Positions 1 to 7,881 of a DNA stretch of 33,308 nt are shown in pieces (positions within the stretch are counted from its first letter, which is position 1; the number at the start of each line of letters is the position of its first letter). Source of the DNA: Flammeovirgaceae bacterium (GTDB lineage Bacteria; Bacteroidota; Bacteroidia; Cytophagales; Cyclobacteriaceae); NCBI GenBank assembly GCA_023251155.1, contig JAHEZH010000038.1, positions 9,468 to 42,775 of the forward strand, written 5' to 3'. The translations under genes were made by a program, and so were the position numbers. Below the pieces are notes generated by a model. That model had not been told where the DNA came from. It saw only the letters and a program-made list of their open reading frames with translations, and did not search any database.

Positions 1-971
1 TTATTGACACCCCCCCGACAGATAAAATCTACCAAGAAAAAATAGCGCGCTCCTTTGAGCAGCGTAAGCTTACGAAAGTGATCAACGAATCTACCAATTG
101 CTATCGCCTCATTCATGGCGAAGGCGATGGACTACCCGGATTGATCATTGATGTATATCATGGAACTGCGGTGATGCAGGCACACTCTGCGGGCATGCAT
201 CACGATCGTCAACTAATTGCTGAATCGGCAAAGAGTGTTTTACAGAATGAAATTCAATCTGTCTACTATAAAAGTCAGAGCACACTGCAAGAGAAAACAG
301 AGAATGGCTATCTGCTCGGCATGAGTGGCGTGCCACACGTAGTGACCGAGCATGGAAATAAATTTCTGGTTGATTGGGAAGAAGGACAGAAAACAGGCTT
401 TTTTCTTGATCAGCGTGAAAACAGAAAACTGTTAGGAGAAATGTCTCGCGGCATGAAAGTACTGAACACGTTTTGTTATACTGGTGGATTTTCTGTTTAC
501 GCATTGAACTCGGGGGCTGAACTGGTCCACTCGGTAGACTCTTCCGAGAAAGCCATCAGCATGACACGAAAAAACATTGAACTCAATGGTTTCGATGCAA
601 CGCAACATACCTGCTACGCGGAAGATACTTTTGATTTCCTGAAAGACAAACAGGATCAGTACGACCTTATTATTCTTGATCCTCCCGCCTTCGCGAAACA
701 CAAAGACTCGCGCCACCAGGCCATGAAAGGATACCAGCGCCTCAATGCCGAAGCCATGCGCGTAATCAAACCCAATGGAATCATCTTCACCTTCTCCTGC
801 TCGCAGGTAGTGGACCGGCAGTTATTTTATGATACCGTAGTCTCTGCTGCCATACAGGCAGGGCGCGAGATCAAAGTATTGCAACACATCGGCCAGCCAG
901 CCGATCACCCGGTTTCTATTTATCATCGGGAGGGAGAGTACTTAAAGGGGCTGGTGTTGTTTGTGGTGTAG
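1..971 (+). CDS. rlmI: RlmI-type class I SAM-dependent rRNA (cytosine-C5) methyltransferase, 5' partial
   Basis: The reading frame is open from base 3 of the window, so the true start and the N-terminal PUA-type domain lie upstream; the GTG at 78 is internal. Early residues RLIHGEGDGLPGLIID are the linker typical of RlmI-type proteins. The SAM-binding motif I follows (LNTFCYTGGFSVYAL), then DPPAFAK (motif IV) and TFSCSQ, whose Cys is the expected catalytic residue. The end, PADHPV followed by EYLKGL, matches the family C-terminus. E. coli RlmI makes m5C1962 in 23S rRNA, and that target is inferred here by family. The gene ends with TAG and converges on the peptidase gene. An RlmI-family enzyme with another rRNA target cannot be excluded. 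Confidence 0.9.
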   Translation, partial: IDTPPTDKIYQEKIARSFEQRKLTKVINESTNCYRLIHGEGDGLPGLIIDVYHGTAVMQAHSAGMHHDRQLIAESAKSVLQNEIQSVYYKSQSTLQEKTENGYLLGMSGVPHVVTEHGNKFLVDWEEGQKTGFFLDQRENRKLLGEMSRGMKVLNTFCYTGGFSVYALNSGAELVHSVDSSEKAISMTRKNIELNGFDATQHTCYAEDTFDFLKDKQDQYDLIILDPPAFAKHKDSRHQAMKGYQRLNAEAMRVIKPNGIIFTFSCSQVVDRQLFYDTVVSAAIQAGREIKVLQHIGQPADHPVSIYHREGEYLKGLVLFVV

Positions 972-1004
972 ATTAATTAAGCCGTATAAATTTCAAGAGA
1001 GGAA

Positions 1005-1022
1005 AGCGATCTAAAAATCGCT
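1005..1022. other. small hairpin between convergent genes
   Basis: AGCGAT-ctaaaa-ATCGCT forms a perfect 6-bp stem with a 6-base loop in the gap between the rRNA methyltransferase and the convergent S9 peptidase gene. There is no adjacent T run, so a terminator role is only a guess. Confidence 0.25.
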
Positions 1023-1104
1023 GGGTGCGAGACGCTTATCACTTTCGTTTAGGAATGGTGACTAGTACTCTACTTTGAATCATTAATTAAATGGTATTTC
1101 TCTC

Positions 1105-3351
1105 CTATCTCGCTGCGTACCTCACATTCCAATCCGGAGGATCTACGCCCAGCAAATTTTTTACAAAAAAATCCCTGCGCTTCTTTTCGCCATATGTTCC
1201 ACCCAACGAATGCCCCATACCAGGCACGAATAGAAAATCGAAATTCTTGTCTGCCTTAATCAATGCATTTACCACCTGCATGGTAGATGATGGATCAACA
1301 TTGTCATCCAGCTCTCCTACTATTAGCAACAACTTTCCTTGCAGCTTTGATGCATGCGTTACATTAGATGAAGCAGCATACTCCGGTCCCACCGGATAGC
1401 CCATCCACAATTCATTCCACCACATTTTGTCCATTCGATTGTCATGACAACCGCTGGATGACACCGCCACTTTATAAAATTCGGGATAGTGCAATAATCC
1501 GCCCATTGAGTTTTGCCCTCCGGCCGAATTTCCAAAGATTCCCATACGATCGATGTCCATGTACGATCTTGTCTTTGCCGCTTCCTTTATCCAGATTATC
1601 CTGTCAGGAAAGCCCGCGTCTTTGATGTTCTTCCAACATACATCATGGAAAGCCTTAGAACGGTTTGAAGTGCCCATGCCATCGATTTGTACAATGATGA
1701 ATCCCAGTTCAGCCAATGGATGCCAGTTGCGCCAGGATAAATTGAATGTTTTGGGCACATGCGAGCTATGCGGTCCGGCATAAATGTATTCGATCACCGG
1801 ATATTTTTTGGACGGATCGAAATTCGAAGGCTTAATGATATAACCCCAGATATCAGTAATTCCATCACGGCCTTTTGCTTTGAATACTTCAGGCATGCGC
1901 CAGCCCGCTGCAAGCAATGAAGTAATATCGAGTTTCTCCAATGGCATTATTTCACTACCATCGGCCCTACGGAGCGTGGTGACAGTAGGAACATCCACCC
2001 GGTCTGCCATATCAATAAAGTAAGAATGATCGGGAGAAAAGATAATCTTATGCTGCAGCCCCTTTTCGGTTAACCGGGTTAATCCCGATCCATCAAAGTT
2101 GATTCTGAAATAGCTTATCATGTATGGATCAATACCTTCATCCATTCCACTGGCTCCAAACACAAGGTTCTTTGCTTTCTCATCGACATATTCCACACTA
2201 CGCACTACCCACTCTCCTTTAGTGATCTGATTCTTTACTTTTCCAGTTGCCCCATCATACAGGTAAAGGTGATTCCATCCGTCCCGCTCGGACATCCAGA
2301 TGATCTCTTTTCCATCTGCCACATCATAACGGAACGATTTGCCAGCATAATCAATGAAGGTTTTGCTTTGCTCGTCAATTAATACGTTAACTTCACCTGA
2401 TGGGGCTTTCACTTCAATCACTTTGTAGCGCTGGTGTCCACGCTCATTATATTCAAATGTGAATGAATTGTTATCGTTTCTCCATTCAAAATCAGACAAA
2501 CGAAACTGATGCGCAAACAAGTCGTGATCAATCTTTACCTGTTTTTTCTCATCGATCAAAAACAATTGTGGCATCCGGATTGGCAGTGCATCGCCTGGTT
2601 TAAGATAATCGCGCGACTGGAGTTTGGGCTGTAGTTGATCAACAGGTGAAGACTCAACAAAATAGATAGTATGATTTTCTCCAGGTCGAACTTTATATGC
2701 CATGAGCTTTTTACTGTCAGGAGACCATTGCATGGAAGTGGAATAGAATTCACCTGCCGAACCATCGATACTAAGTTTGAATTCTCTTTTTGTTTTTCGA
2801 TCACGTATAAACACATTGGACTCTCTAATGAAAGCAACCCACGCACTGTCAGGAGATGTGATTACTTTACCGCTCTTCTCATCCTGCTGTCCGCCCCAAT
2901 AGCGCGAAGATTGTTTTTTCAATCGCTCGATCTGCTTAAGTTCAGAAGTAATCGAATTGAATTGCCAGCGGCTGCTATCAAATACAAATTCAATAACCTT
3001 TTGATCACGAAAAGTAATGCGGTCAAAGGGAAGGTTAGTAGCACGTGCTGCCTTTCTGGTCTTTTCAGTTAACGCTTTAGCAAGTTTCTGATGATCAAAT
3101 GCCTGTTGTTTTGTTTTTTTGGCTGCATCTACGAGAATAAACGCTTTCCCTCCTTTAATCGCCTTTTGATACCAAAACCGGTTTTCATTTGGCAGCCACG
3201 CCCATTCTATCAGCTTATTAAATTCTTTATTCATATAAGCTGTGTCTGCGGTTTCGGCTCGCTGATAATCAGCCAGCGTGCCCTGTGAAAACCCCTCCCG
3301 ATCGTAGAAGAAAAGCATACATAGCAGCGAAGAGAAAATAAGCTTGTTCAT
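1105..3351 (-). CDS. secreted S9 (DPP4/prolyl oligopeptidase-type) serine peptidase
   Basis: This 748-aa protein begins with a probable Sec signal (hydrophobic residues 4-15, likely cut after about residue 22). A DPP4-type beta-propeller covers roughly residues 90-490 and an alpha/beta-hydrolase domain about 500-740. The catalytic triad is visible: Ser609 in GNSAGG, Asp682 in GELDDN, His714 in GMGHS. The Asp-His distance of 32 residues equals that of human DPP4. The nucleophile elbow is GNSAGG rather than the usual GWSYGG. The propeller region where DPP4 carries its Glu-Glu pair reads GSAGEFYSTS, with no double Glu. I infer periplasmic peptide hydrolysis, but release of N-terminal X-Pro dipeptides is not assured. 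No operon partner is visible. Confidence 0.87.
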   Translation of the reverse strand: MNKLIFSSLLCMLFFYDREGFSQGTLADYQRAETADTAYMNKEFNKLIEWAWLPNENRFWYQKAIKGGKAFILVDAAKKTKQQAFDHQKLAKALTEKTRKAARATNLPFDRITFRDQKVIEFVFDSSRWQFNSITSELKQIERLKKQSSRYWGGQQDEKSGKVITSPDSAWVAFIRESNVFIRDRKTKREFKLSIDGSAGEFYSTSMQWSPDSKKLMAYKVRPGENHTIYFVESSPVDQLQPKLQSRDYLKPGDALPIRMPQLFLIDEKKQVKIDHDLFAHQFRLSDFEWRNDNNSFTFEYNERGHQRYKVIEVKAPSGEVNVLIDEQSKTFIDYAGKSFRYDVADGKEIIWMSERDGWNHLYLYDGATGKVKNQITKGEWVVRSVEYVDEKAKNLVFGASGMDEGIDPYMISYFRINFDGSGLTRLTEKGLQHKIIFSPDHSYFIDMADRVDVPTVTTLRRADGSEIMPLEKLDITSLLAAGWRMPEVFKAKGRDGITDIWGYIIKPSNFDPSKKYPVIEYIYAGPHSSHVPKTFNLSWRNWHPLAELGFIIVQIDGMGTSNRSKAFHDVCWKNIKDAGFPDRIIWIKEAAKTRSYMDIDRMGIFGNSAGGQNSMGGLLHYPEFYKVAVSSSGCHDNRMDKMWWNELWMGYPVGPEYAASSNVTHASKLQGKLLLIVGELDDNVDPSSTMQVVNALIKADKNFDFLFVPGMGHSLGGTYGEKKRRDFFVKNLLGVDPPDWNVRYAAR

Positions 3352-3472
3352 GACAGAAGTTAATAAGATCTGAAATTAGAGATTACTCCATAAATTGCCA
3401 CAAGCTATTATTTAAATGGAAATTTTTTGACGACTTCGGGCGCGTGAGTCGAGCTTGTTTCTTGTAGCAATA

Positions 3473-6073
3473 TCACTTTAACTTCCCCAAAATCTCATTC
3501 AACTTCAGCAACGCCTCCACGGGACTGATGGTGTTGATGTCAATTTTACTGAGCATCTCCTTAACTTCTTTCATTTTAGGATCGGCCTCGAACAAACTCA
3601 TTTGGGGTGTGGGCTTGGGTAGCTCGTCAAACTTCTTCTTCGATTCGTTTTTGTGTTTGTCTTTTTCGAGGAAGTGAAGTATTTCATTGGCACGTAGTAC
3701 TACTTTGTTAGGCATACCGGCCAGCTGCGCCACGTGTATCCCAAAGCTGTGTTCGCTGCCGCCTTCTTTCAGCTTGCGCATGAAGATGATTTTGTTACCG
3801 ATCTCTTTCACGCTCACGTTAAAGTTCTTTACCCGCACCAGGTCTTCGGTGAGTTGGTTCAATTCATGATAGTGTGTGGCAAACAATGTTTTCGCCTTGA
3901 AGTCTTTGTGATTGTGCAGGTACTCCACAATGGCCCATGCAATGGACACACCGTCATAGGTACTTGTTCCGCGACCGATCTCATCCATCAATATCAAACT
4001 GCGATCACTCAGGTTATTAAGAATGCTGGCCGTCTCCGTCATCTCCACCATGAAGGTCGATTCGCCGCGCGAAAGATTATCAGAAGCACCTACGCGTGTG
4101 AATATTTTATCGACAATGCCCAGTGTCGCTGCTTCAGCCGGAACGAAACTTCCTATCTGCGCCAGCAATACAATCAGTGCTGTTTGTCTCAGCAAAGCAG
4201 ACTTACCCGCCATGTTAGGTCCGGTGATAACCAGTATCTGCTGCTTCTCGTTATCGAGATAGATGTCGTTAGGCACGTACGTCTCTCCTACGGGCAATTG
4301 TTTTTCAATTACCGGGTGGCGGCCACCTTTGATATCAATGATGGTGGTTTCATTGATGGAAGGCTTGACATATTTATTGGCGCGTGCCACCCCCGCAAAG
4401 GAAAGCAAGCCATCGAGCATGGCAATCACTTTTGCATTCTGTTGTATTTGCGTAATGAAATCAGCGGCATGTACGATAAGTTCCTGAAAAAGCTTTTGCT
4501 CGATCACACCCAGCTTATCTTCGGCATGAAGAATTTTTTCTTCGTACACTTTCAGCTCCTCCGTGATGTAGCGCTCGGCATTTACCAATGTCTGCTTACG
4601 TATCCAGTCGGCAGGTACTTTATCTTTGTTGGCGTTGCTTACTTCAAGGTAATAACCGAATACCTTGTTGTAGGAGATTTTAAGCGAGTTGATTCCGGTG
4701 CGATCTACTTCTCTCTTCTGAATTTGTAAAAGGTAGTCCTTACCCGAGAAAGCAATTGCTCTTAATTCATCCAGCTCGGCATTTACTCCTTCTTTAATAA
4801 TACCTCCCTGGTGTATCAGCATGGGAGCATCTTCCTTCAACTCCCGTTCAATCTTTTCCAACAGAAAGTCGCACCGATGCAATTGATCACTTGCCTTCTT
4901 CAGTTCATCCGAGTTCTGCACCGCCAGATGCTCTTTGACCGGCAGGATAGCCTGCAGGGATTTTTTGAGTTGAATGAGTTCGCGTGGATTAATGCGGCCT
5001 ACGGCTACTTTAGAAATCAATCGCTCCAGATCGGAAATGTGGCGCAATTGCTCAATGACGATGGCCGACAGTTCATATTCCTTATGAAAATGATCCACTA
5101 TGCGCAAACGCTCTTCAATGGCTATTTTATCTTTCAATGGCAACACCATCCACCTGCGCAACTGGCGCGAGCCCATGGGGGTTACGGTCTGATCCAATAT
5201 CTGTAACAGCGGCACTCCGCCTTCATGCTGCGGAGAAACCAACTCCAGGTTACGAATGGTAAACTTGTCCAGCCACACATAATGCTCTTCATCAATCCGC
5301 GAAAGCGATGCGATATGATGTGTGTCTTTGTGCTCGGTCGCCTCGAGGTAATGAAGAATAGCACCCGCTGCGATGATGGCTTCGTTCAATCCATCAACAC
5401 CAAAACCTTTGAGCGTAGCGGTTTTAAATTGCTGTATCAGTTTATCATGAGCAAAATCAAATGCATACACCCAATCATCCAAGGTGAAGGTGGCGTAATC
5501 CTCTCCCAGCAGCGTATCAAATTTATCGCGGTGCGACTTGCAGTAAATCACTTCTGCCGGGCGCAGGCTTTGAATGAGCTTAAGGATGTAACTCTCTGTT
5601 CCCTGCGCACAATAGTATTCACCCGTGCTGATGTCAAGAAAAGAAACGCCATAGAAGTTTTTGCCTGCGAAGATGGAGCAGAGAAAATTATTCTGCTTGC
5701 GTTCTAATACATTATCGTTGAACGACACCCCGGGCGTAACCAACTCGGTAACTCCACGCTTTACAATTCCTTTTACTGATTTGGGATCTTCCAGCTGATC
5801 GCAGATGGCCACACGATGACCGGCACGTACCAGCTTGGGCAAGTAGTTGTCCAGCGAATGATGAGGAAAACCGGCCAGTTCAATTTCGGAAGCAGAGCCG
5901 TTGCCTCGCTTGGTGAGTGTGATATCGAGCACCTTGCTGGCTTTGATGGCATCGTCACCAAAGGTCTCATAAAAATCGCCTACCCGAAAAAGTAATAATG
6001 CCCCCGGATACTTCGCCTTGATGACGCTGTATTGCTTCATTAACGGGGTCTCCATTGCGCCTGGTCCTGCCAT
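3473..6073 (-). CDS. mutS: DNA mismatch repair protein MutS
   Basis: This 866-aa protein has the normal length of bacterial MutS and the full domain order. The N-terminal mismatch-recognition motif is GDFYETFGD, with Phe34 and Glu36 matching the Phe-x-Glu that inserts at the mismatch. Connector, lever and clamp regions follow. The ATPase has Walker A GPNMAGKS at about residue 618, Walker B/signature DEIGRGTSTYDG, and ATHYHEL near the end. MutS binds mispairs and small loops and recruits MutL; no mutL is in the window. The start at 6073 gives MAGPGAMETP; an internal ATG at 6055 gives METPLMKQY, closer to many homologues, so the start may be six codons later. The gene stands alone. Confidence 0.97.
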   Translation of the reverse strand: MAGPGAMETPLMKQYSVIKAKYPGALLLFRVGDFYETFGDDAIKASKVLDITLTKRGNGSASEIELAGFPHHSLDNYLPKLVRAGHRVAICDQLEDPKSVKGIVKRGVTELVTPGVSFNDNVLERKQNNFLCSIFAGKNFYGVSFLDISTGEYYCAQGTESYILKLIQSLRPAEVIYCKSHRDKFDTLLGEDYATFTLDDWVYAFDFAHDKLIQQFKTATLKGFGVDGLNEAIIAAGAILHYLEATEHKDTHHIASLSRIDEEHYVWLDKFTIRNLELVSPQHEGGVPLLQILDQTVTPMGSRQLRRWMVLPLKDKIAIEERLRIVDHFHKEYELSAIVIEQLRHISDLERLISKVAVGRINPRELIQLKKSLQAILPVKEHLAVQNSDELKKASDQLHRCDFLLEKIERELKEDAPMLIHQGGIIKEGVNAELDELRAIAFSGKDYLLQIQKREVDRTGINSLKISYNKVFGYYLEVSNANKDKVPADWIRKQTLVNAERYITEELKVYEEKILHAEDKLGVIEQKLFQELIVHAADFITQIQQNAKVIAMLDGLLSFAGVARANKYVKPSINETTIIDIKGGRHPVIEKQLPVGETYVPNDIYLDNEKQQILVITGPNMAGKSALLRQTALIVLLAQIGSFVPAEAATLGIVDKIFTRVGASDNLSRGESTFMVEMTETASILNNLSDRSLILMDEIGRGTSTYDGVSIAWAIVEYLHNHKDFKAKTLFATHYHELNQLTEDLVRVKNFNVSVKEIGNKIIFMRKLKEGGSEHSFGIHVAQLAGMPNKVVLRANEILHFLEKDKHKNESKKKFDELPKPTPQMSLFEADPKMKEVKEMLSKIDINTISPVEALLKLNEILGKLK

Positions 6074-6080
6074 AAGTCGG

Positions 6081-6088
6081 CAAATATA
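6081..6088 (-). promoter_or_regulatory. candidate -7 element (TATATTTG) of mutS
   Basis: Read on the minus strand, TATATTTG fits the Bacteroidetes TAnnTTTG -7 consensus exactly and ends 7 bases before the mutS ATG at 6073. No clear TTTG -33 box is at the expected distance. If active, the transcript would be nearly leaderless. Confidence 0.4.
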
Positions 6089-6156
6089 AAGCGCTATTGC
6101 TCATTCAGAATCTTTTAGCCTGATAAAAAATACCGTCCGCTTGTTCGTGCACCGGT

Positions 6157-6191
6157 GCCTTCGTGGTCAAAACCATTTTCGTCACGAAGGC
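6157..6191. other. intergenic inverted repeat between mutS and the thioredoxin gene
   Basis: GCCTTCGTG (6157-6165) and CACGAAGGC (6183-6191) form a perfect 9-bp stem around a 17-base loop. The hairpin sits in the 236-base divergent gap between mutS and the thioredoxin-TPR gene. Otherwise that gap holds only the mutS -7 candidate; I see no small gene or RNA gene. The function of the repeat is unknown. Confidence 0.45.
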
Positions 6192-6309
6192 GTGCCCGGA
6201 AACGAAAGGCACAAAGATTAAAGCGTTAACATTTATTATGAAATCCTTGGGAAATCATTAACACATCAGGCGATGAAGCAGAACTACTTTTGATGATCAA
6301 CCAAACACG

Positions 6310-7158
6310 ATGAAACATTTTTTACTTCTGCTCTTAATCTGCTCCTCCTTCTTTATTTATGGACAAAAGCTATTGGGGACCTGCACCACCGGCCAGCTTG
6401 AAAAAGCACCTTATGCCCAATGGTACACTACCAATTATGAAGCTTACGCACCCAATCTGGAGACAACGGCCCGCCTCCGTAAAAGCAATCTGAAAAGATA
6501 TACGATCAAAGCCGTGTTCGGCTCCTGGTGTGGTGATAGCAAACGGGAACTGCCTCGCTTCACCAAACTGCTTGACGCAATTTCCTTCCCCAAAGAAAAT
6601 CTGAAAATCATCGGAGTGCAGGATTCTCTGCCGGTGTACAAGCAATCTCCTTCGCACGAAGAGCGCGGACTGGAAGTATACCGTGTACCTACGTTTATTG
6701 TTTATGAAAAAGACAAAGAGATTGGACGCATTACAGAGTATCCTTCTTTATCGCTGGAACTTGACTTTGAAGCGATCGTGACGGGGCAACCGTATACCTC
6801 CAACTATCAAACTTATGCTTCGATCACACAATGGCTGAGGCAAGGCACGCTGACGGATCCTAATGTTAGTGCAAGGGGATTGGCGAGTCAGCTGAAAAGT
6901 AAAGCTGGAAATGAATCGGAATTAAATTCGTGTGGTTATGTACTGCTGCACCGTGGACAAGTGAATGAATCAATTACCGTGTTTCGCATCAACACCAGTT
7001 TGTTTCCTCAGTCGGCCAACTGCTGGGACAGCTTGGGTGAAGCCTATGCGATAGCAGGGCAAAAAGACAAAGCCATACAAGCTTATGAGTGGGCGCAGAG
7101 GCTCGATCCGGAAAATGAAAATGTGAAGAAGCAATTGTTGTCGTTGAGAGGGAATTAA
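6310..7158 (+). CDS. secreted thioredoxin-fold protein with C-terminal TPRs
   Basis: This 282-aa protein has a signal peptide of about 18 residues ending in Y-G-Q. A thioredoxin-like domain (about residues 45-155) has its active site at SWCGDS: Cys74 is followed by Gly-Asp-Ser, so the resolving cysteine of CxxC is Ser77. The cis-Pro segment reads RVPTFIVYE. Residues 200-280 form about two tetratricopeptide repeats, the second including SLGEAYAIAGQKDKAIQAYE. I infer a periplasmic monothiol or substrate-binding thioredoxin-like protein whose TPRs hold a partner, since a CxxS centre cannot run the usual dithiol cycle. The partner is unknown. It is transcribed alone, divergently from mutS. Confidence 0.8.
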   Translation: MKHFLLLLLICSSFFIYGQKLLGTCTTGQLEKAPYAQWYTTNYEAYAPNLETTARLRKSNLKRYTIKAVFGSWCGDSKRELPRFTKLLDAISFPKENLKIIGVQDSLPVYKQSPSHEERGLEVYRVPTFIVYEKDKEIGRITEYPSLSLELDFEAIVTGQPYTSNYQTYASITQWLRQGTLTDPNVSARGLASQLKSKAGNESELNSCGYVLLHRGQVNESITVFRINTSLFPQSANCWDSLGEAYAIAGQKDKAIQAYEWAQRLDPENENVKKQLLSLRGN

Positions 7159-7165
7159 CAGGTTA

Positions 7166-7231
7166 CAGGTTCCAAGTTGCAGGTGGCCGGTTTTGGGTTA
7201 CAGGTTATGGAAACTTGCAACTTGGAACCTG
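7166..7231. repeat. intergenic inverted repeat (REP-like) before the TrmH gene
   Basis: The 16-base arm CAGGTTCCAAGTTGCA (7166-7181) is matched by its exact reverse complement at 7216-7231. With one G-U pair the stem would extend to 19 bp in RNA. The shorter word GGTTACAGGT occurs twice (7161-7170 and 7196-7205), which suggests a decayed repeat family rather than a simple terminator. The right arm lies within about 20 bases of the next start codon. Confidence 0.7.
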
Positions 7232-7238
7232 CATCCGC

Positions 7239-7246
7239 TACCTTCG
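7239..7246 (+). promoter_or_regulatory. candidate -7 element (TACCTTCG) before the TrmH gene
   Basis: TACCTTCG matches TAnnTTTG except for one base. A TTG at 7215-7217, inside the inverted repeat, lies 21 bases upstream, as expected for a -33 box. The element ends 4 bases before the ATG at 7251, which implies a leaderless mRNA if used. Confidence 0.35.
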
Positions 7247-7250
7247 CGCC

Positions 7251-7778
7251 ATGAAGAAACTGAAACTGGAAGAACTGGGGCGCATATCGGTAGATGAATT
7301 TAAAGAAGCAGAAAAAATTCCGGTCTGTATTTTACTGGATAATGTACGTAGCCTTCATAATGTAGGCTCGGCTTTCCGTACGGCTGATGCCTTTCGTGTA
7401 GAAAAGATTTACCTCACAGGCATTACAGGCACACCTCCCCATCGTGAAATTGAAAAATCGGCATTGGGTGCTACCTCTTCTGTAGCATGGGAACACCACG
7501 AGAGTGCGTCAAAAGCTGCAAAATCCCTCCGTGATCAGGGTTATCAGATGATCATTATTGAGCAGACCAACACCAGTATCCCCTTGCAGGAATTACCCAT
7601 TGATAAAAGTAAAAAGTATTGCCTTGTATTTGGCAACGAAGTGAACGGGGTAAGTGATGAGGTGATCGAACAGGGGCATCTGGCCGTGGAAATTCCGCAA
7701 AGCGGCACCAAGCATTCATTAAATATATCGGTGTGCGTGGGTATTGTTACGTGGGAAATAAGCAAACAATTGCGTTAA
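7251..7778 (+). CDS. TrmH/SpoU-family RNA 2'-O-methyltransferase
   Basis: The ATG at 7251 (MKKLKLEEL) is chosen because the open frame further upstream runs through the inverted repeat; this gives 175 aa. SpoU/TrmH motifs are clear. Motif 1 is DNVRSLHNVGSAFRTADAF (Asn and Arg for catalysis). Motif 2 is LVFGNEVNGVSDEV. Motif 3 is IPQSGTKHSLNISVCVGI, which closes the SAM-binding trefoil knot. The protein is short and lacks an N-terminal RNA-binding extension, as in tRNA-acting TrmH/TrmL-like enzymes. The target nucleotide, in tRNA or rRNA, cannot be told from sequence. Confidence 0.9.
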   Translation: MKKLKLEELGRISVDEFKEAEKIPVCILLDNVRSLHNVGSAFRTADAFRVEKIYLTGITGTPPHREIEKSALGATSSVAWEHHESASKAAKSLRDQGYQMIIIEQTNTSIPLQELPIDKSKKYCLVFGNEVNGVSDEVIEQGHLAVEIPQSGTKHSLNISVCVGIVTWEISKQLR

Positions 7779-7881
7779 GCTTCCTCAAATATTTTGTGCT
7801 TCTGCCACACGTTGTTAATTTTACCCACCCCGTCAGTAGCCTGACTTTTATTGTTTTACAAACAAATCATCATTTTTTCAT

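Noticed and set aside
3734-4729. 331-aa plus-strand open frame opposite mutS
   Set aside because: It is fully antisense to conserved mutS codons, is Cys/His-rich with no recognisable domain, and has no start context; a shadow frame.
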